Positions 1 to 6,209 of a stretch of 7,420 bases of DNA are shown here, one piece after another. The notes beneath the pieces were generated by a model. It made no database searches, was not told where the DNA came from, and worked only from the letters and a program-made list of their open reading frames with translations. Position numbers and translations under genes: made by a program. Each line of letters begins with the position of its first letter. Positions within the stretch are counted from its first letter, which is position 1. Origin of the DNA: an uncultured Ruminococcus sp. (GTDB lineage Bacteria; Bacillota; Clostridia; Oscillospirales; Ruminococcaceae); assembly GCA_900540005.1 (NCBI GenBank), contig UQEM01000124.1, forward strand, positions 1-7,420, given 5' to 3'.

Positions 1-2
1 TG

Positions 3-75
3 AAATTTTGCCGAAAAGATGCGTTGTTAGGCTTAGTGTCAACACGACCTAATTATAGTTTCCAACGTTTTATCA
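3..75 (+). pseudogene. pnuC: Out-of-frame 5' remnant of pnuC
   Basis: The bases before the first ATG of the pnuC reading frame still look like pnuC coding sequence, but in two frames. Positions 3-47 (frame 3) read KFCRKDALLGLVSTR, and positions 49-75 (frame 1, the frame of the gene) read LIIVSNVLS. Skipping base 48 joins them into one stretch resembling the FTK-x-E-x-x-LWL-x-S-hydrophobic start that I recall from clostridial PnuC proteins, with no gap. Frame 1 is closed upstream by TAG at 28-30 and 34-36. So either the gene is frameshifted, or the base is a sequencing or assembly error, or the resemblance is chance. The real start codon would lie outside the window. The family comparison is from memory, not an alignment. 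Confidence 0.45.
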
Positions 76-660
76 ATGAATATTGATATACTTACGCTTG
101 TCGCTGCGTGTGTGGGAATAACATCTTTGGTTTTTGCTGCTAAAGGAAATGTTTGGGCGCAGATATTGATGATTATTTTCAGTATTTTGTATGGGATCAT
201 TTCATGGCGATTTCACTATTGGGGTGAGATGATAACCTATTTAGGTATGACTATGCCAATGGCAATATGGTCGACAATCACTTGGCTAAAGAATCCTGCA
301 AAAAATGGAAAAGAAGTTGCGATCCAAGAGCTCAGGCTAAAGCACATTGTGTGGCTTGTGCTTTTTGGCACAATAACGACAATTGTTTTTTATTATATTT
401 TGGCTGTGCTCAATACGCCTAACATTGTTTTTAGCACAATTTCGATTACGACAAGCTTTCTTGCGGCAGCTCTTACAATGCTGCGATTTTCATACTACGA
501 ATTTGGATATGCATTAAATGATATTGTGCTTATTATTTTATGGATGTTTGCATCATTAAAAAATCCGGCTTACATACCTGTAACGATCAATTTTGCAATT
601 TTCTTTTTCAATGATATGTATGGTTTTATATGTTGGAAGAAAAGAGAAACTGCTTTATGA
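76..660 (+). CDS. pnuC: PnuC-type nicotinamide riboside transporter, probably N-terminally incomplete
   Basis: This is an integral membrane protein of the PnuC family, which imports nicotinamide riboside by facilitated diffusion for NAD salvage, with trapping by cytoplasmic phosphorylation. The 194 residues carry about six to seven hydrophobic segments (roughly 5-22, 27-45, 53-70, 91-111, 117-136, 145-160, 165-187). Family hallmarks are AAKGN (21-25), the WRFHYWGEMITYLG block (44-57), WLKNP (70-74), the SITTSFLAA segment (123-131), YALNDIVLIILW (145-156) and a C-terminal NDMYGFICWKK (179-189). No Shine-Dalgarno sequence precedes the ATG at 76, and the protein is some 30 residues shorter at the N-terminus than usual, so this ATG is probably internal (see the remnant at 3-75). 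Base composition is lower in GC than the rest of the window: hand counts give 21/60 for 121-180 and 20/60 for 541-600. The family call is firm; whether the gene is intact is not. Confidence 0.85.
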   Translation: MNIDILTLVAACVGITSLVFAAKGNVWAQILMIIFSILYGIISWRFHYWGEMITYLGMTMPMAIWSTITWLKNPAKNGKEVAIQELRLKHIVWLVLFGTITTIVFYYILAVLNTPNIVFSTISITTSFLAAALTMLRFSYYEFGYALNDIVLIILWMFASLKNPAYIPVTINFAIFFFNDMYGFICWKKRETAL

Positions 661-715
661 TAAGTTTTTGTTCTGTTGTGAAAACGGATTTTGATTCATA
701 GAGTAATAGTGACTC

Positions 716-762
716 AAAAAATGATCCCGAAAACACTTTTATTGTTTTCGGGATCATTTTTT
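716..762. terminator. Bidirectional intrinsic terminator between pnuC and ackA
   Basis: The left arm AAAAAATGATCCCGAAAAC (716-734) is the exact reverse complement of the right arm at 744-762, giving a 19-bp perfect stem with a 9-base loop (735-743). The arms begin and end in A6 and T6, so a U-tract follows a GC-containing stem on either strand. It sits 55 bases after the pnuC stop and about 110 bases beyond the ackA stop, in the gap between two convergent genes, as expected for a shared terminator. Confidence 0.93.
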
Positions 763-827
763 ATACGGCTGCTCGTTTAGGGAAGCTGTTTTCATATGTG
801 CAGTTCTGAAATTCTTTTGTCAGATTC

Positions 828-856
828 TTGCATTATTGAGGATAATATGCTATACT
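828..856 (+). promoter_or_regulatory. Candidate promoter antisense to ackA
   Basis: TTGCAT (828-833) is followed after exactly 17 bases by TATACT (851-856), which is preceded by TGC, giving an extended -10 element. This is a good sigma-A-type match on the plus strand. Transcription would start near 863 and run straight into the 3' end of ackA on the opposite strand. No plausible gene follows on that strand, so it could drive an antisense RNA, be a relic of a lost gene, or be chance in AT-rich intergenic DNA. The remainder of the 661-871 gap, apart from the terminator, shows nothing recognisable. Confidence 0.4.
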
Positions 857-871
857 AAACAAGAACAGCAA

Positions 872-2071
872 TTACTTTGAAATAAGAGCAAGGGTATCTC
901 TTGCGATAAGGAGTTCCTCATTGGTGGGGACGATCCATACTTCGACCTTAGAATCGGGAGTAGAGATCTTTACAAGCTTTCCTCTTTCTCTGCGGTTGAG
1001 TTCCTTGTCGATCTTGATTCCGAAGTAATCCATATCCTCGCAGACGCCTTCTCTTACTTCGTAGGAGTTCTCGCCGATACCACCTGTAAAGAGAACAGCA
1101 TCAAGGCCGTTCATTGCAGCAGCGTATGAACCTATGTACTTCTTTATCTCATAAACGAGCATATCGGAAACGAGCTGTGCTCTCTTGTTGCCTTCAAGTG
1201 AAGCAGCCTGAACATCACGGTTATCAGAGCCGATGCCTGAAACTCCGAGGAAGCCTGACTTCTTGTTCATGTACTCGCTCATTTCGGAGGGAGTAAAGTG
1301 GTGCTTATCTGCAACGAAAGTAACAGCAGAGGGGTCAACAGCACCTGTTCTTGTACCCATTACAACGCCGTCAAGGGGAGTAAAGCCCATTGATGTGTCG
1401 ATCGACTTTCCGCCGTCAACAGCGGTGATCGAAGAACCGTTTCCGAGGTGGCATGAAACGATCTTGAGATCCTTGATGTCTCTGCCCATAGCCTCAGCAA
1501 GAGCTGCGGAAACGAATCTGTGAGAAGTTCCGTGGAAACCGTACTTTCTTACATGGAGATTCTGGTAATCATCGTAGGGGAGACCGAACATGAAAGCCTT
1601 GGGGGGCATTGTCTGATGGAAAGCTGTATCAAATACAACGACCTGAGGAACGTTTTCAGGAATAACCTTTTTGCAGGCTCTCAGAGCAAGAGCATGAGCG
1701 TGGTTGTGTACGGGAGCAAGTTCACGGAGCTCGTCGATCTTGTCGATGATCTCATCAGTAACGAGAACTGACTTATCGAAAACATCAGCGCCCTGTACGA
1801 TTCTGTGACCTACAGCAGAGATCTCGTCCATGCTGTCGATAACCTTTGAATCACCTGTGGTAAGAGCCTCAACGAGCTTCATGAAAGCTTCTGTATGAGT
1901 GGGGAAATTGCAGTCCTCCTCAAAGCCCTTGCCTGTGCTTGTCTTGTGTGAGATGTGACCGTCGATACCGATTCTGTCGCAGTTACCCTTAGCGATAACA
2001 CTCTCATCGTCCATATTGATGAGCTGATATTTAAGTGAAGAGCTTCCTGCATTAACAACTAAAATAATCAT
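872..2071 (-). CDS. ackA: Acetate kinase
   Basis: This cytoplasmic enzyme interconverts acetate + ATP and acetyl-phosphate + ADP. In fermenting Clostridia it mainly makes ATP from acetyl-phosphate. The 399-residue length is typical of the family. Visible hallmarks are the N-terminal signature NAGSSSLKYQL with N7, S10, S12 and K14; R90 in GHRIVQG; H122 and D148; FHGTSH with H180; the phosphate loop HLGNGSS with N211; MGTRTGAVDP with R241; D283; FTGGIGEN (328-335) in the nucleotide site; and the Mg-binding glutamate of PTNEELLIARD (E385). All catalytic residues known from Methanosarcina AckA are therefore present, offset by at most one. The start is supported by GAAAGG at 2081-2086, nine bases upstream. 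The usual partner pta (phosphotransacetylase) is not in the window, so ackA appears to be transcribed alone from its own promoter and to end at the 716-762 hairpin. Confidence 0.98.
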   Translation of the reverse strand: MIILVVNAGSSSLKYQLINMDDESVIAKGNCDRIGIDGHISHKTSTGKGFEEDCNFPTHTEAFMKLVEALTTGDSKVIDSMDEISAVGHRIVQGADVFDKSVLVTDEIIDKIDELRELAPVHNHAHALALRACKKVIPENVPQVVVFDTAFHQTMPPKAFMFGLPYDDYQNLHVRKYGFHGTSHRFVSAALAEAMGRDIKDLKIVSCHLGNGSSITAVDGGKSIDTSMGFTPLDGVVMGTRTGAVDPSAVTFVADKHHFTPSEMSEYMNKKSGFLGVSGIGSDNRDVQAASLEGNKRAQLVSDMLVYEIKKYIGSYAAAMNGLDAVLFTGGIGENSYEVREGVCEDMDYFGIKIDKELNRRERGKLVKISTPDSKVEVWIVPTNEELLIARDTLALISK

Positions 2072-2099
2072 ATATCTGTTCCTTTCAAAAATATTTGCA

Positions 2100-2113
2100 T
2101 ATATAATTATATA
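2100..2113. repeat. 14-bp perfect AT palindrome over the ackA -10 region
   Basis: The sequence TATATAATTATATA is its own reverse complement. It contains the ackA -10 box on the minus strand (2106-2111) and, by symmetry, another TATAAT on the plus strand (2102-2107). The plus-strand copy lacks a good -35 element (TTCCTT at the 17-base spacing). In addition TTGCAT at 2095-2100 is the inverse of ATGCAA at 2128-2133. It may be a regulator site or simply two -10-like boxes in AT-rich DNA. Confidence 0.4.
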
Positions 2114-2133
2114 CTATTTCCGCCAAAATGCAA
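2106..2133 (-). promoter_or_regulatory. Promoter of ackA
   Basis: Read on the minus strand, TTGCAT (2133-2128) is followed after 16 bases by a perfect TATAAT (2111-2106). Transcription would start around position 2099, leaving a leader of roughly 28 bases that contains the ribosome binding site GAAAGG. The placement just upstream of ackA and the good match to both hexamers make this the best-supported promoter in the window. Confidence 0.7.
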
Positions 2134-2168
2134 GTGTTTTTCTTAAATTTATCCTATTCGTGACAAAT

Positions 2169-2198
2169 TTGACGCAAAAACCGAGCATAAAATAAATT
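2169..2198 (+). promoter_or_regulatory. Weak candidate promoter for the tmcAL operon
   Basis: TTGACG (2169-2174) is a five-of-six match to a -35 box. The -10 is poor: TAAATT (2193-2198) lies at 18 bases and TAAAAT (2188-2193) at only 13. A promoter is expected here because tmcAL heads a plus-strand operon divergent from ackA, but the match alone is weak. The plus-strand TATAAT at 2102-2107 is the alternative and would give a leader of about 115 bases. Confidence 0.25.
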
Positions 2199-2227
2199 TT
2201 CAGCAAAGAAGAAAGAGAGGTCATAAA

Positions 2228-3430
2228 ATGAAAATCAGCGGTATTATCTGTGAATACAATCCCTTTCACAACGGACATCTTTATCATATAAGAGAAACGC
2301 GCAAAAACGGCGCAACTCACATAGTAGCAGTAATGAGCGGAAACTTCGTTCAGCGCGGAGACGTTGCCATAATGGACAAGCTTGAAAGAGCAAAGCTTGC
2401 CGTTAGATCCGGTGCGGATCTCGTACTTGAACTACCGGTTCAGTATTGCCTTTCGTCAGCGGAAAATTTCGCGACAGGAGCAGTCTATCTGCTCAACAGT
2501 CTCGGAGTTGTGGACGAAATTTCATTCGGAAGCGAGTGCGGAGATGTTGATGAGCTCCGGAAGGCACTTGATACGACTGAAATAACAGAGAGAGTTCATG
2601 CGGAGGAGATACACGCGATAATGGAAAAGGGCTACACATATCCTCGGGCGCTTGCCTCAGTTATTAACGGCATTGATCCCGAGGTAGCAGAGATAGCCTG
2701 CTCTCCGAACAACAAGCTTGCAATAGAGTATATGCGCGCACTTAACAGATTTTCATCAGCAATACAGCCTTTTACGGTCAAGAGGCTCATAGCCGATCAC
2801 GATTCCGACACTATGCGTGACGGATTTACGAGCGCATCGAAGATCCGCGAGCAGCTTGAAAAGGATAAAAGTGCCGTTGCTATAAGAGACTATACTACTG
2901 AGTTGTGGATCTCCGCAATCGAATCTGCAATGAGCAAGGGCGAGATCGCATCGCTTGATAACCTTGAACGCGTAATGCTCTATAAGCTGCGTAGCTGCGA
3001 TGTCGATGAGATAGCACAGATCAATGATATAGGACAGGGACTTGAACACCGCATTTATGGCGCAAGAATGGCAGGCTCACTTGATGAGCTGTTCTTCACG
3101 ATAAAGACCAAGCGCTATACCATGGCGCGGATAAAGCGTATCATGCTGTCGCTGCTGATAGGAATAACCAAGGCGGACATGAAAAATCTTCCGCCATACG
3201 GACGTATTCTCGCCCTAAATGAGCGTGGCAGGGAGATCCTTGCCAAGGCAAAGGATACAGCAACGATCCCATATGCTTCTTCTATAGCAAAGCTCTCACA
3301 GTTCAGCGAGGAGGCTGAGCGTTTCGCAAAGCTTGAAATAAGAGCGTCCGATGTGTACGGACTTGCGCTCGATACGGTAAACTCTGCTCAGAAGGACTAC
3401 AGGGCGAAGATAATGATAGATATGGAGTAA
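2228..3430 (+). CDS. tmcAL: tRNA(Met) cytidine acetate ligase (TmcAL, YlbM family)
   Basis: TmcAL makes N4-acetylcytidine at the wobble position (C34) of elongator tRNA-Met, using acetate and ATP through an acetyl-adenylate. The modification helps this tRNA read AUG and not AUA. The 400-residue protein has the nucleotidyltransferase fold signature at its N-terminus: GIICEYNPFHNGH (5-17) with the HxGH-type HNGH motif, then MSGNFVQRGD (36-45). Further family blocks are LELPVQY (67-73), SFGSE (99-103), SPNNKLAIEY (159-168) with the nucleotide-binding asparagine, K185/R186, and FTSASKIRE (200-208). Length is close to that of Bacillus YlbM. The start is supported by GAGAGG at 2215-2220, seven bases upstream. 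It is the first gene of the plus-strand cluster and is divergent from ackA, whose product consumes or makes the acetate that TmcAL needs. It ends seven bases before the next gene. Confidence 0.95.
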   Translation: MKISGIICEYNPFHNGHLYHIRETRKNGATHIVAVMSGNFVQRGDVAIMDKLERAKLAVRSGADLVLELPVQYCLSSAENFATGAVYLLNSLGVVDEISFGSECGDVDELRKALDTTEITERVHAEEIHAIMEKGYTYPRALASVINGIDPEVAEIACSPNNKLAIEYMRALNRFSSAIQPFTVKRLIADHDSDTMRDGFTSASKIREQLEKDKSAVAIRDYTTELWISAIESAMSKGEIASLDNLERVMLYKLRSCDVDEIAQINDIGQGLEHRIYGARMAGSLDELFFTIKTKRYTMARIKRIMLSLLIGITKADMKNLPPYGRILALNERGREILAKAKDTATIPYASSIAKLSQFSEEAERFAKLEIRASDVYGLALDTVNSAQKDYRAKIMIDME

Positions 3431-3437
3431 TCTTTAA

Positions 3438-4460
3438 ATGATAAGAAATTTCATTCTGATGACGGCGGCTGCTTGCACTTTCACGGCGGCTGCCGCATCG
3501 TGCGGCAGTACTACGGTAAAGCTTGCCGATCTTGAAACCACACAGGCTTCTGCCGAAACAACTGCTGAAACCACCTTGGACAACGAAATTGTCGGAGCGA
3601 TACAGTCCGTTGCCGAGGAAGAAACAGAACCGGAACCGGTTCTGTATGAGATAGATATAGAGCCTCCCGAGGGCTATACGCCTACAGGTTCGTGCATTCT
3701 TGAAAATTTTGAGACGGTTATGCAGGAACCTGAGCTTCCTACGGGCTGTGAGGTGACATCTCTCGCGCAGACGCTCAATTACCTCGGGTTCTCGGTGGAC
3801 AAGGTCGAGCTTGCGGACGAATTCATGCCGATAGATTTCAACGGTACATACACCATGAATGACGCTTATATAGGAGAGCCTAAGAGCACACGCGGAATGG
3901 GCTGCCTTGCTCCCGTAATTGTGCAGACCGCAGATGATTATTTTGCCTCTGTGGAGTCTCCTTGCTATGCGGCAGATCTTTCTGAAAGCAGCCTTAGCAG
4001 TCTTTTCTGGCAGATCGACGAGGGTAGACCCGTTATTGTATGGGTGACTATAGATATGCGTCCGAGACTGTGGTATTATCAGTTTACCGCACAAAGCGGC
4101 GAGGAGGTATGGTTCAACTACTATCAGCATTGCGTTACGGTTTACGGTTATGATATGGAGAATAACGTGGTTCATGTGGCAGACCCTCTTGTCGGAAACA
4201 CAACTTATGATTTAGACAAATTTGAGGAAGTATACGAGGCTATGCGCGAGCAGGCTGTGGTGATCTGCGGAGACAGCAGCACAGAGGGAACATATCTGCC
4301 GCGTTCTGACAAACCGCAGTCTGAGGCTGTCAGCCGAAATCAGCAGGAAGCTGAAAAGGCGGCCGAGGAGGAGACTTCCGAAAATGCGGAGATAAACGAA
4401 GAAACCGAAAGCAGTACTGCGGAAGAAGAAACCGGTTCTGAAGTCCAAAGAGGAATGTAA
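3438..4460 (+). CDS. Lipoprotein with C39-family cysteine peptidase domain
   Basis: The protein is predicted to be exported and lipid-anchored. A short signal peptide (1-21, hydrophobic and Ala-rich) ends in a lipobox-like AASC with C22 as the anchor; alanine at -3 is slightly atypical. A Thr/Glu-rich linker (about 24-68) follows, then a C39_2-type papain-fold domain (about 85-278). Candidate catalytic residues are C104 in ELPTGCEVTSLAQTLNYLG, H231 in YQHCVTVYGYD and D249 in VADPL, with Q96 as a possible oxyanion residue. RGMGCLAPVIV (152-162) is another block typical of the family. A Glu-rich, low-complexity tail occupies 295-340. Members are assumed to be peptidases acting outside the cell; the substrate is unknown. 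GGAG at 3424-3427, inside the end of tmcAL, is the ribosome binding site. The stop abuts the next start codon, so it is co-transcribed with RNA-modification genes without an obvious functional link. Confidence 0.85.
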   Translation: MIRNFILMTAAACTFTAAAASCGSTTVKLADLETTQASAETTAETTLDNEIVGAIQSVAEEETEPEPVLYEIDIEPPEGYTPTGSCILENFETVMQEPELPTGCEVTSLAQTLNYLGFSVDKVELADEFMPIDFNGTYTMNDAYIGEPKSTRGMGCLAPVIVQTADDYFASVESPCYAADLSESSLSSLFWQIDEGRPVIVWVTIDMRPRLWYYQFTAQSGEEVWFNYYQHCVTVYGYDMENNVVHVADPLVGNTTYDLDKFEEVYEAMREQAVVICGDSSTEGTYLPRSDKPQSEAVSRNQQEAEKAAEEETSENAEINEETESSTAEEETGSEVQRGM

Positions 4461-5111
4461 ATGAATATAAAAGGAATAATTTTTGACCTTGACGGAACTC
4501 TTATCGACTCAATGGAGGTCTGGAGCAGGACGGACATGGCATTTTTGAAAGAGTGCGGAGTGAAAGATCCTCCGCCTGATGTTTCCGATGAAGTGAAAAA
4601 GATGACGGTCGATGATTCGGCAATGTACTTTATAAATAGGTTCGGCTTAAAACTGAGCAAAGAATACGTCATAGATCGTATCGAGGAACTTGTACGCATT
4701 CAGTATGAGGAGAAAATCCCCCTGAAGCCTTACGTTCCGCAGCTCCTTGACAGGCTTGACGAAAAGGGGATCCCCTATGGCGTGGCAACTGCAACATATA
4801 AGAGACTTGCGGAGGCTGTTCTGAAAAGGTGCGGCATTTATGAGCGTTTCCGTTTTGTCCTGACTGATGAGGAATATCCGCTCGGCAAGACCTGTCCTGA
4901 TATTTTTCTTGGAGCAGCCGCACGCCTTGGAACTGAAATCAGCGAAACGCTTGTTGTCGAGGATTCGCTGCATTGCTGTGAAACTGCCAAGAAAGCAGGG
5001 TTCATTGTATGCGGAGTATATGACAGTGTTTCAGCCTGCGACCGCGCGCAGATAGAAAAAATCGCGGATCATTATTTTGAGTCACTTGCAGAGCTTTGTG
5101 TGCTGCTGTGA
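4461..5111 (+). CDS. HAD-superfamily hydrolase, subfamily IA (phosphatase or phosphomutase-like)
   Basis: This is a small cytoplasmic phosphotransfer enzyme of the haloacid dehalogenase superfamily, of unknown substrate. All four motifs are visible in the 216 residues: FDLDGTLIDS (8-17) with nucleophile D9 and acid/base D11; motif II with T110 in GVATAT; motif III with K143 in GKTCPDIF; and motif IV VVEDS with E167 and D168. Residues about 18-88 form the helical C1 cap. The EDS form of motif IV is found in beta-phosphoglucomutases and in many phosphatases, so it does not decide the reaction; phosphoglycolate-type or sugar-phosphate phosphatase activity is the best guess. The ATG immediately follows the previous TAA, with GAGG at 4450-4453 seven bases upstream, so translation is probably coupled to the lipoprotein gene. 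Confidence 0.88.
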   Translation: MNIKGIIFDLDGTLIDSMEVWSRTDMAFLKECGVKDPPPDVSDEVKKMTVDDSAMYFINRFGLKLSKEYVIDRIEELVRIQYEEKIPLKPYVPQLLDRLDEKGIPYGVATATYKRLAEAVLKRCGIYERFRFVLTDEEYPLGKTCPDIFLGAAARLGTEISETLVVEDSLHCCETAKKAGFIVCGVYDSVSACDRAQIEKIADHYFESLAELCVLL

Positions 5112-5119
5112 TAAATGGT

Positions 5120-5125
5120 AAAGGA
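5120..5125 (+). promoter_or_regulatory. Ribosome binding site that decides the mnmA start
   Basis: AAAGGA lies seven bases before the ATG at 5133. An in-frame ATG at 5115 would place this site inside the coding sequence and has no Shine-Dalgarno sequence of its own within the usual distance. The MKKVMVGMSGG start from 5133 also matches how MnmA proteins normally begin. Confidence 0.8.
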
Positions 5126-5132
5126 AATTAAA

Positions 5133-6209
5133 ATGAAAAAGGTAATGGTAGGAATGAGCGGCGGAGTTGACAGCTCTGTCGCAGCAATGCTTTTGAGAGA
5201 CAGCGGTTTTGAGGTCATGGGTGTAACGCTCAAGCTGTTTTCAGACGAGGATATTGTGGAGGCGCAGAAGGAGGGCAAGACCTGCTGTGCTCTTTCGGAC
5301 GTTATGGACGCAAGGAGCGTTGCGTACCGTCTCGGATTCGAGCACATTGTGTTCAATTTCAAGGATTGCTTTCGCGAGCGTGTAATGTCGCAGTTCGCAG
5401 ACAGCTATATGTGCGGCAGAACTCCGAATCCGTGCATAGAGTGCAACAGATATGTAAAGTTTGACAAAATGCTCAGGCGCGCTATCGAGCTTGGGTACGA
5501 CAATATAGCTACGGGACATTACGCAGTTAGGGAGTATGATGAAAAATCGGGCAGATATCTTCTCAAACGCCCGAAAGACCGCAGTAAAGACCAGACCTAT
5601 GTGCTTTATTCTCTCACGCAGGAACAGCTTGCTCACACACTGTTTCCGCTTGGAGAGCTTGATAAGCCGCAGGTTCGCGCACTTGCCGAAAAGGCAGGAC
5701 TTGTAAACTCCGACAAGCCCGACAGTCAGGACATTTGCTTTGTGCCTGACGGAGACTATGTGAGCTTTATAGAAAAGTTCACGGGAAAAGAGCCTGTGGC
5801 GGGCGATTTCGTAGACCTTGACGGAAACGTTCTCGGCAGACACAAGGGAATAATCGGCTATACGGTCGGACAGCGAAAGGGCCTCGGGATCTCTCTCGGC
5901 ATACCTGCTTACGTTGTGAAAAAGGACGTTGCGGCGAATACCGTAACACTTGGCAGCGAGTCCGATCTTTATACCCAAACACTCATTGCAGAGGACGTGA
6001 ATCTTATTTCCGTTGCCGAGATAGAAACTCCGATGCGCATTACGGCAAAAACGCGCTACAGTCAGACCGAACAGCCGGCAGTTGTGTCTGCACTTGGAAA
6101 CGGAGAATATCTTGTGGAGTTTGACAAGCCCCAGCGTGCAGTTACAAGCGGACAGGCAGTGGTTTTCTATGACGGAGATACGGTTGTCGGCGGAGGAACG
6201 ATCAAATGA
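5133..6209 (+). CDS. mnmA: tRNA-specific 2-thiouridylase MnmA
   Basis: MnmA thiolates U34 of tRNA-Lys, -Glu and -Gln: it adenylates the base with ATP and then transfers sulfur relayed from a cysteine desulfurase. Using the start at 5133 the protein has 358 residues, normal for the family. The PP-loop SGGVDSS is at 9-15. GRTPNPCIECNRYVKF (95-110) contains the catalytic nucleophile C101. ATGHYA (126-131) and KDQTYVLYSL (152-161) are tRNA/ATP-contact blocks. DSQDICFV (197-204) holds the second catalytic cysteine C202, and GYTVGQRKGLGI lies in the central domain, followed by the C-terminal beta-barrel. The KTCC pair near residues 49-52 belongs to a clostridial variant. An upstream in-frame ATG at 5115 is less likely. 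The sulfur donor (IscS/NifS type) is not in the window. The stop overlaps the next start codon by four bases. Confidence 0.97.
   Translation: MKKVMVGMSGGVDSSVAAMLLRDSGFEVMGVTLKLFSDEDIVEAQKEGKTCCALSDVMDARSVAYRLGFEHIVFNFKDCFRERVMSQFADSYMCGRTPNPCIECNRYVKFDKMLRRAIELGYDNIATGHYAVREYDEKSGRYLLKRPKDRSKDQTYVLYSLTQEQLAHTLFPLGELDKPQVRALAEKAGLVNSDKPDSQDICFVPDGDYVSFIEKFTGKEPVAGDFVDLDGNVLGRHKGIIGYTVGQRKGLGISLGIPAYVVKKDVAANTVTLGSESDLYTQTLIAEDVNLISVAEIETPMRITAKTRYSQTEQPAVVSALGNGEYLVEFDKPQRAVTSGQAVVFYDGDTVVGGGTIK

Noticed and set aside
1..75. NAD- or NiaR-type control element ahead of pnuC
   Set aside because: PnuC genes are sometimes preceded by such elements, but this stretch reads as out-of-frame coding sequence and no riboswitch-like pairing was seen. 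The true leader would be outside the window.
905..1030. Possible short TTG-started frame after AAGGAG, downstream of the antisense promoter candidate
   Set aside because: Only a few dozen codons, rare start codon, and entirely complementary to the conserved end of ackA; the match is most likely coincidence.
1233..1523. Plus-strand frame of 96 codons inside ackA
   Set aside because: Shadow of the highly conserved ackA sequence, with no recognisable product.
2114..2320. Minus-strand frame of 68 codons covering the ackA-tmcAL gap
   Set aside because: It overlaps the start of tmcAL and the ackA -35 region, and its translation is not protein-like for any family I recognise.
3303..4175. Minus-strand open frame of 290 codons across the tmcAL/lipoprotein junction
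   Set aside because: Antisense to two recognised genes; the translation is rich in Arg, His and Cys with no domain pattern.
4300..4460. Glu-rich repeats in the lipoprotein tail as a tandem DNA repeat
   Set aside because: The GAA/GAG-rich codons give low complexity, but no fixed-length repeat unit could be defined.
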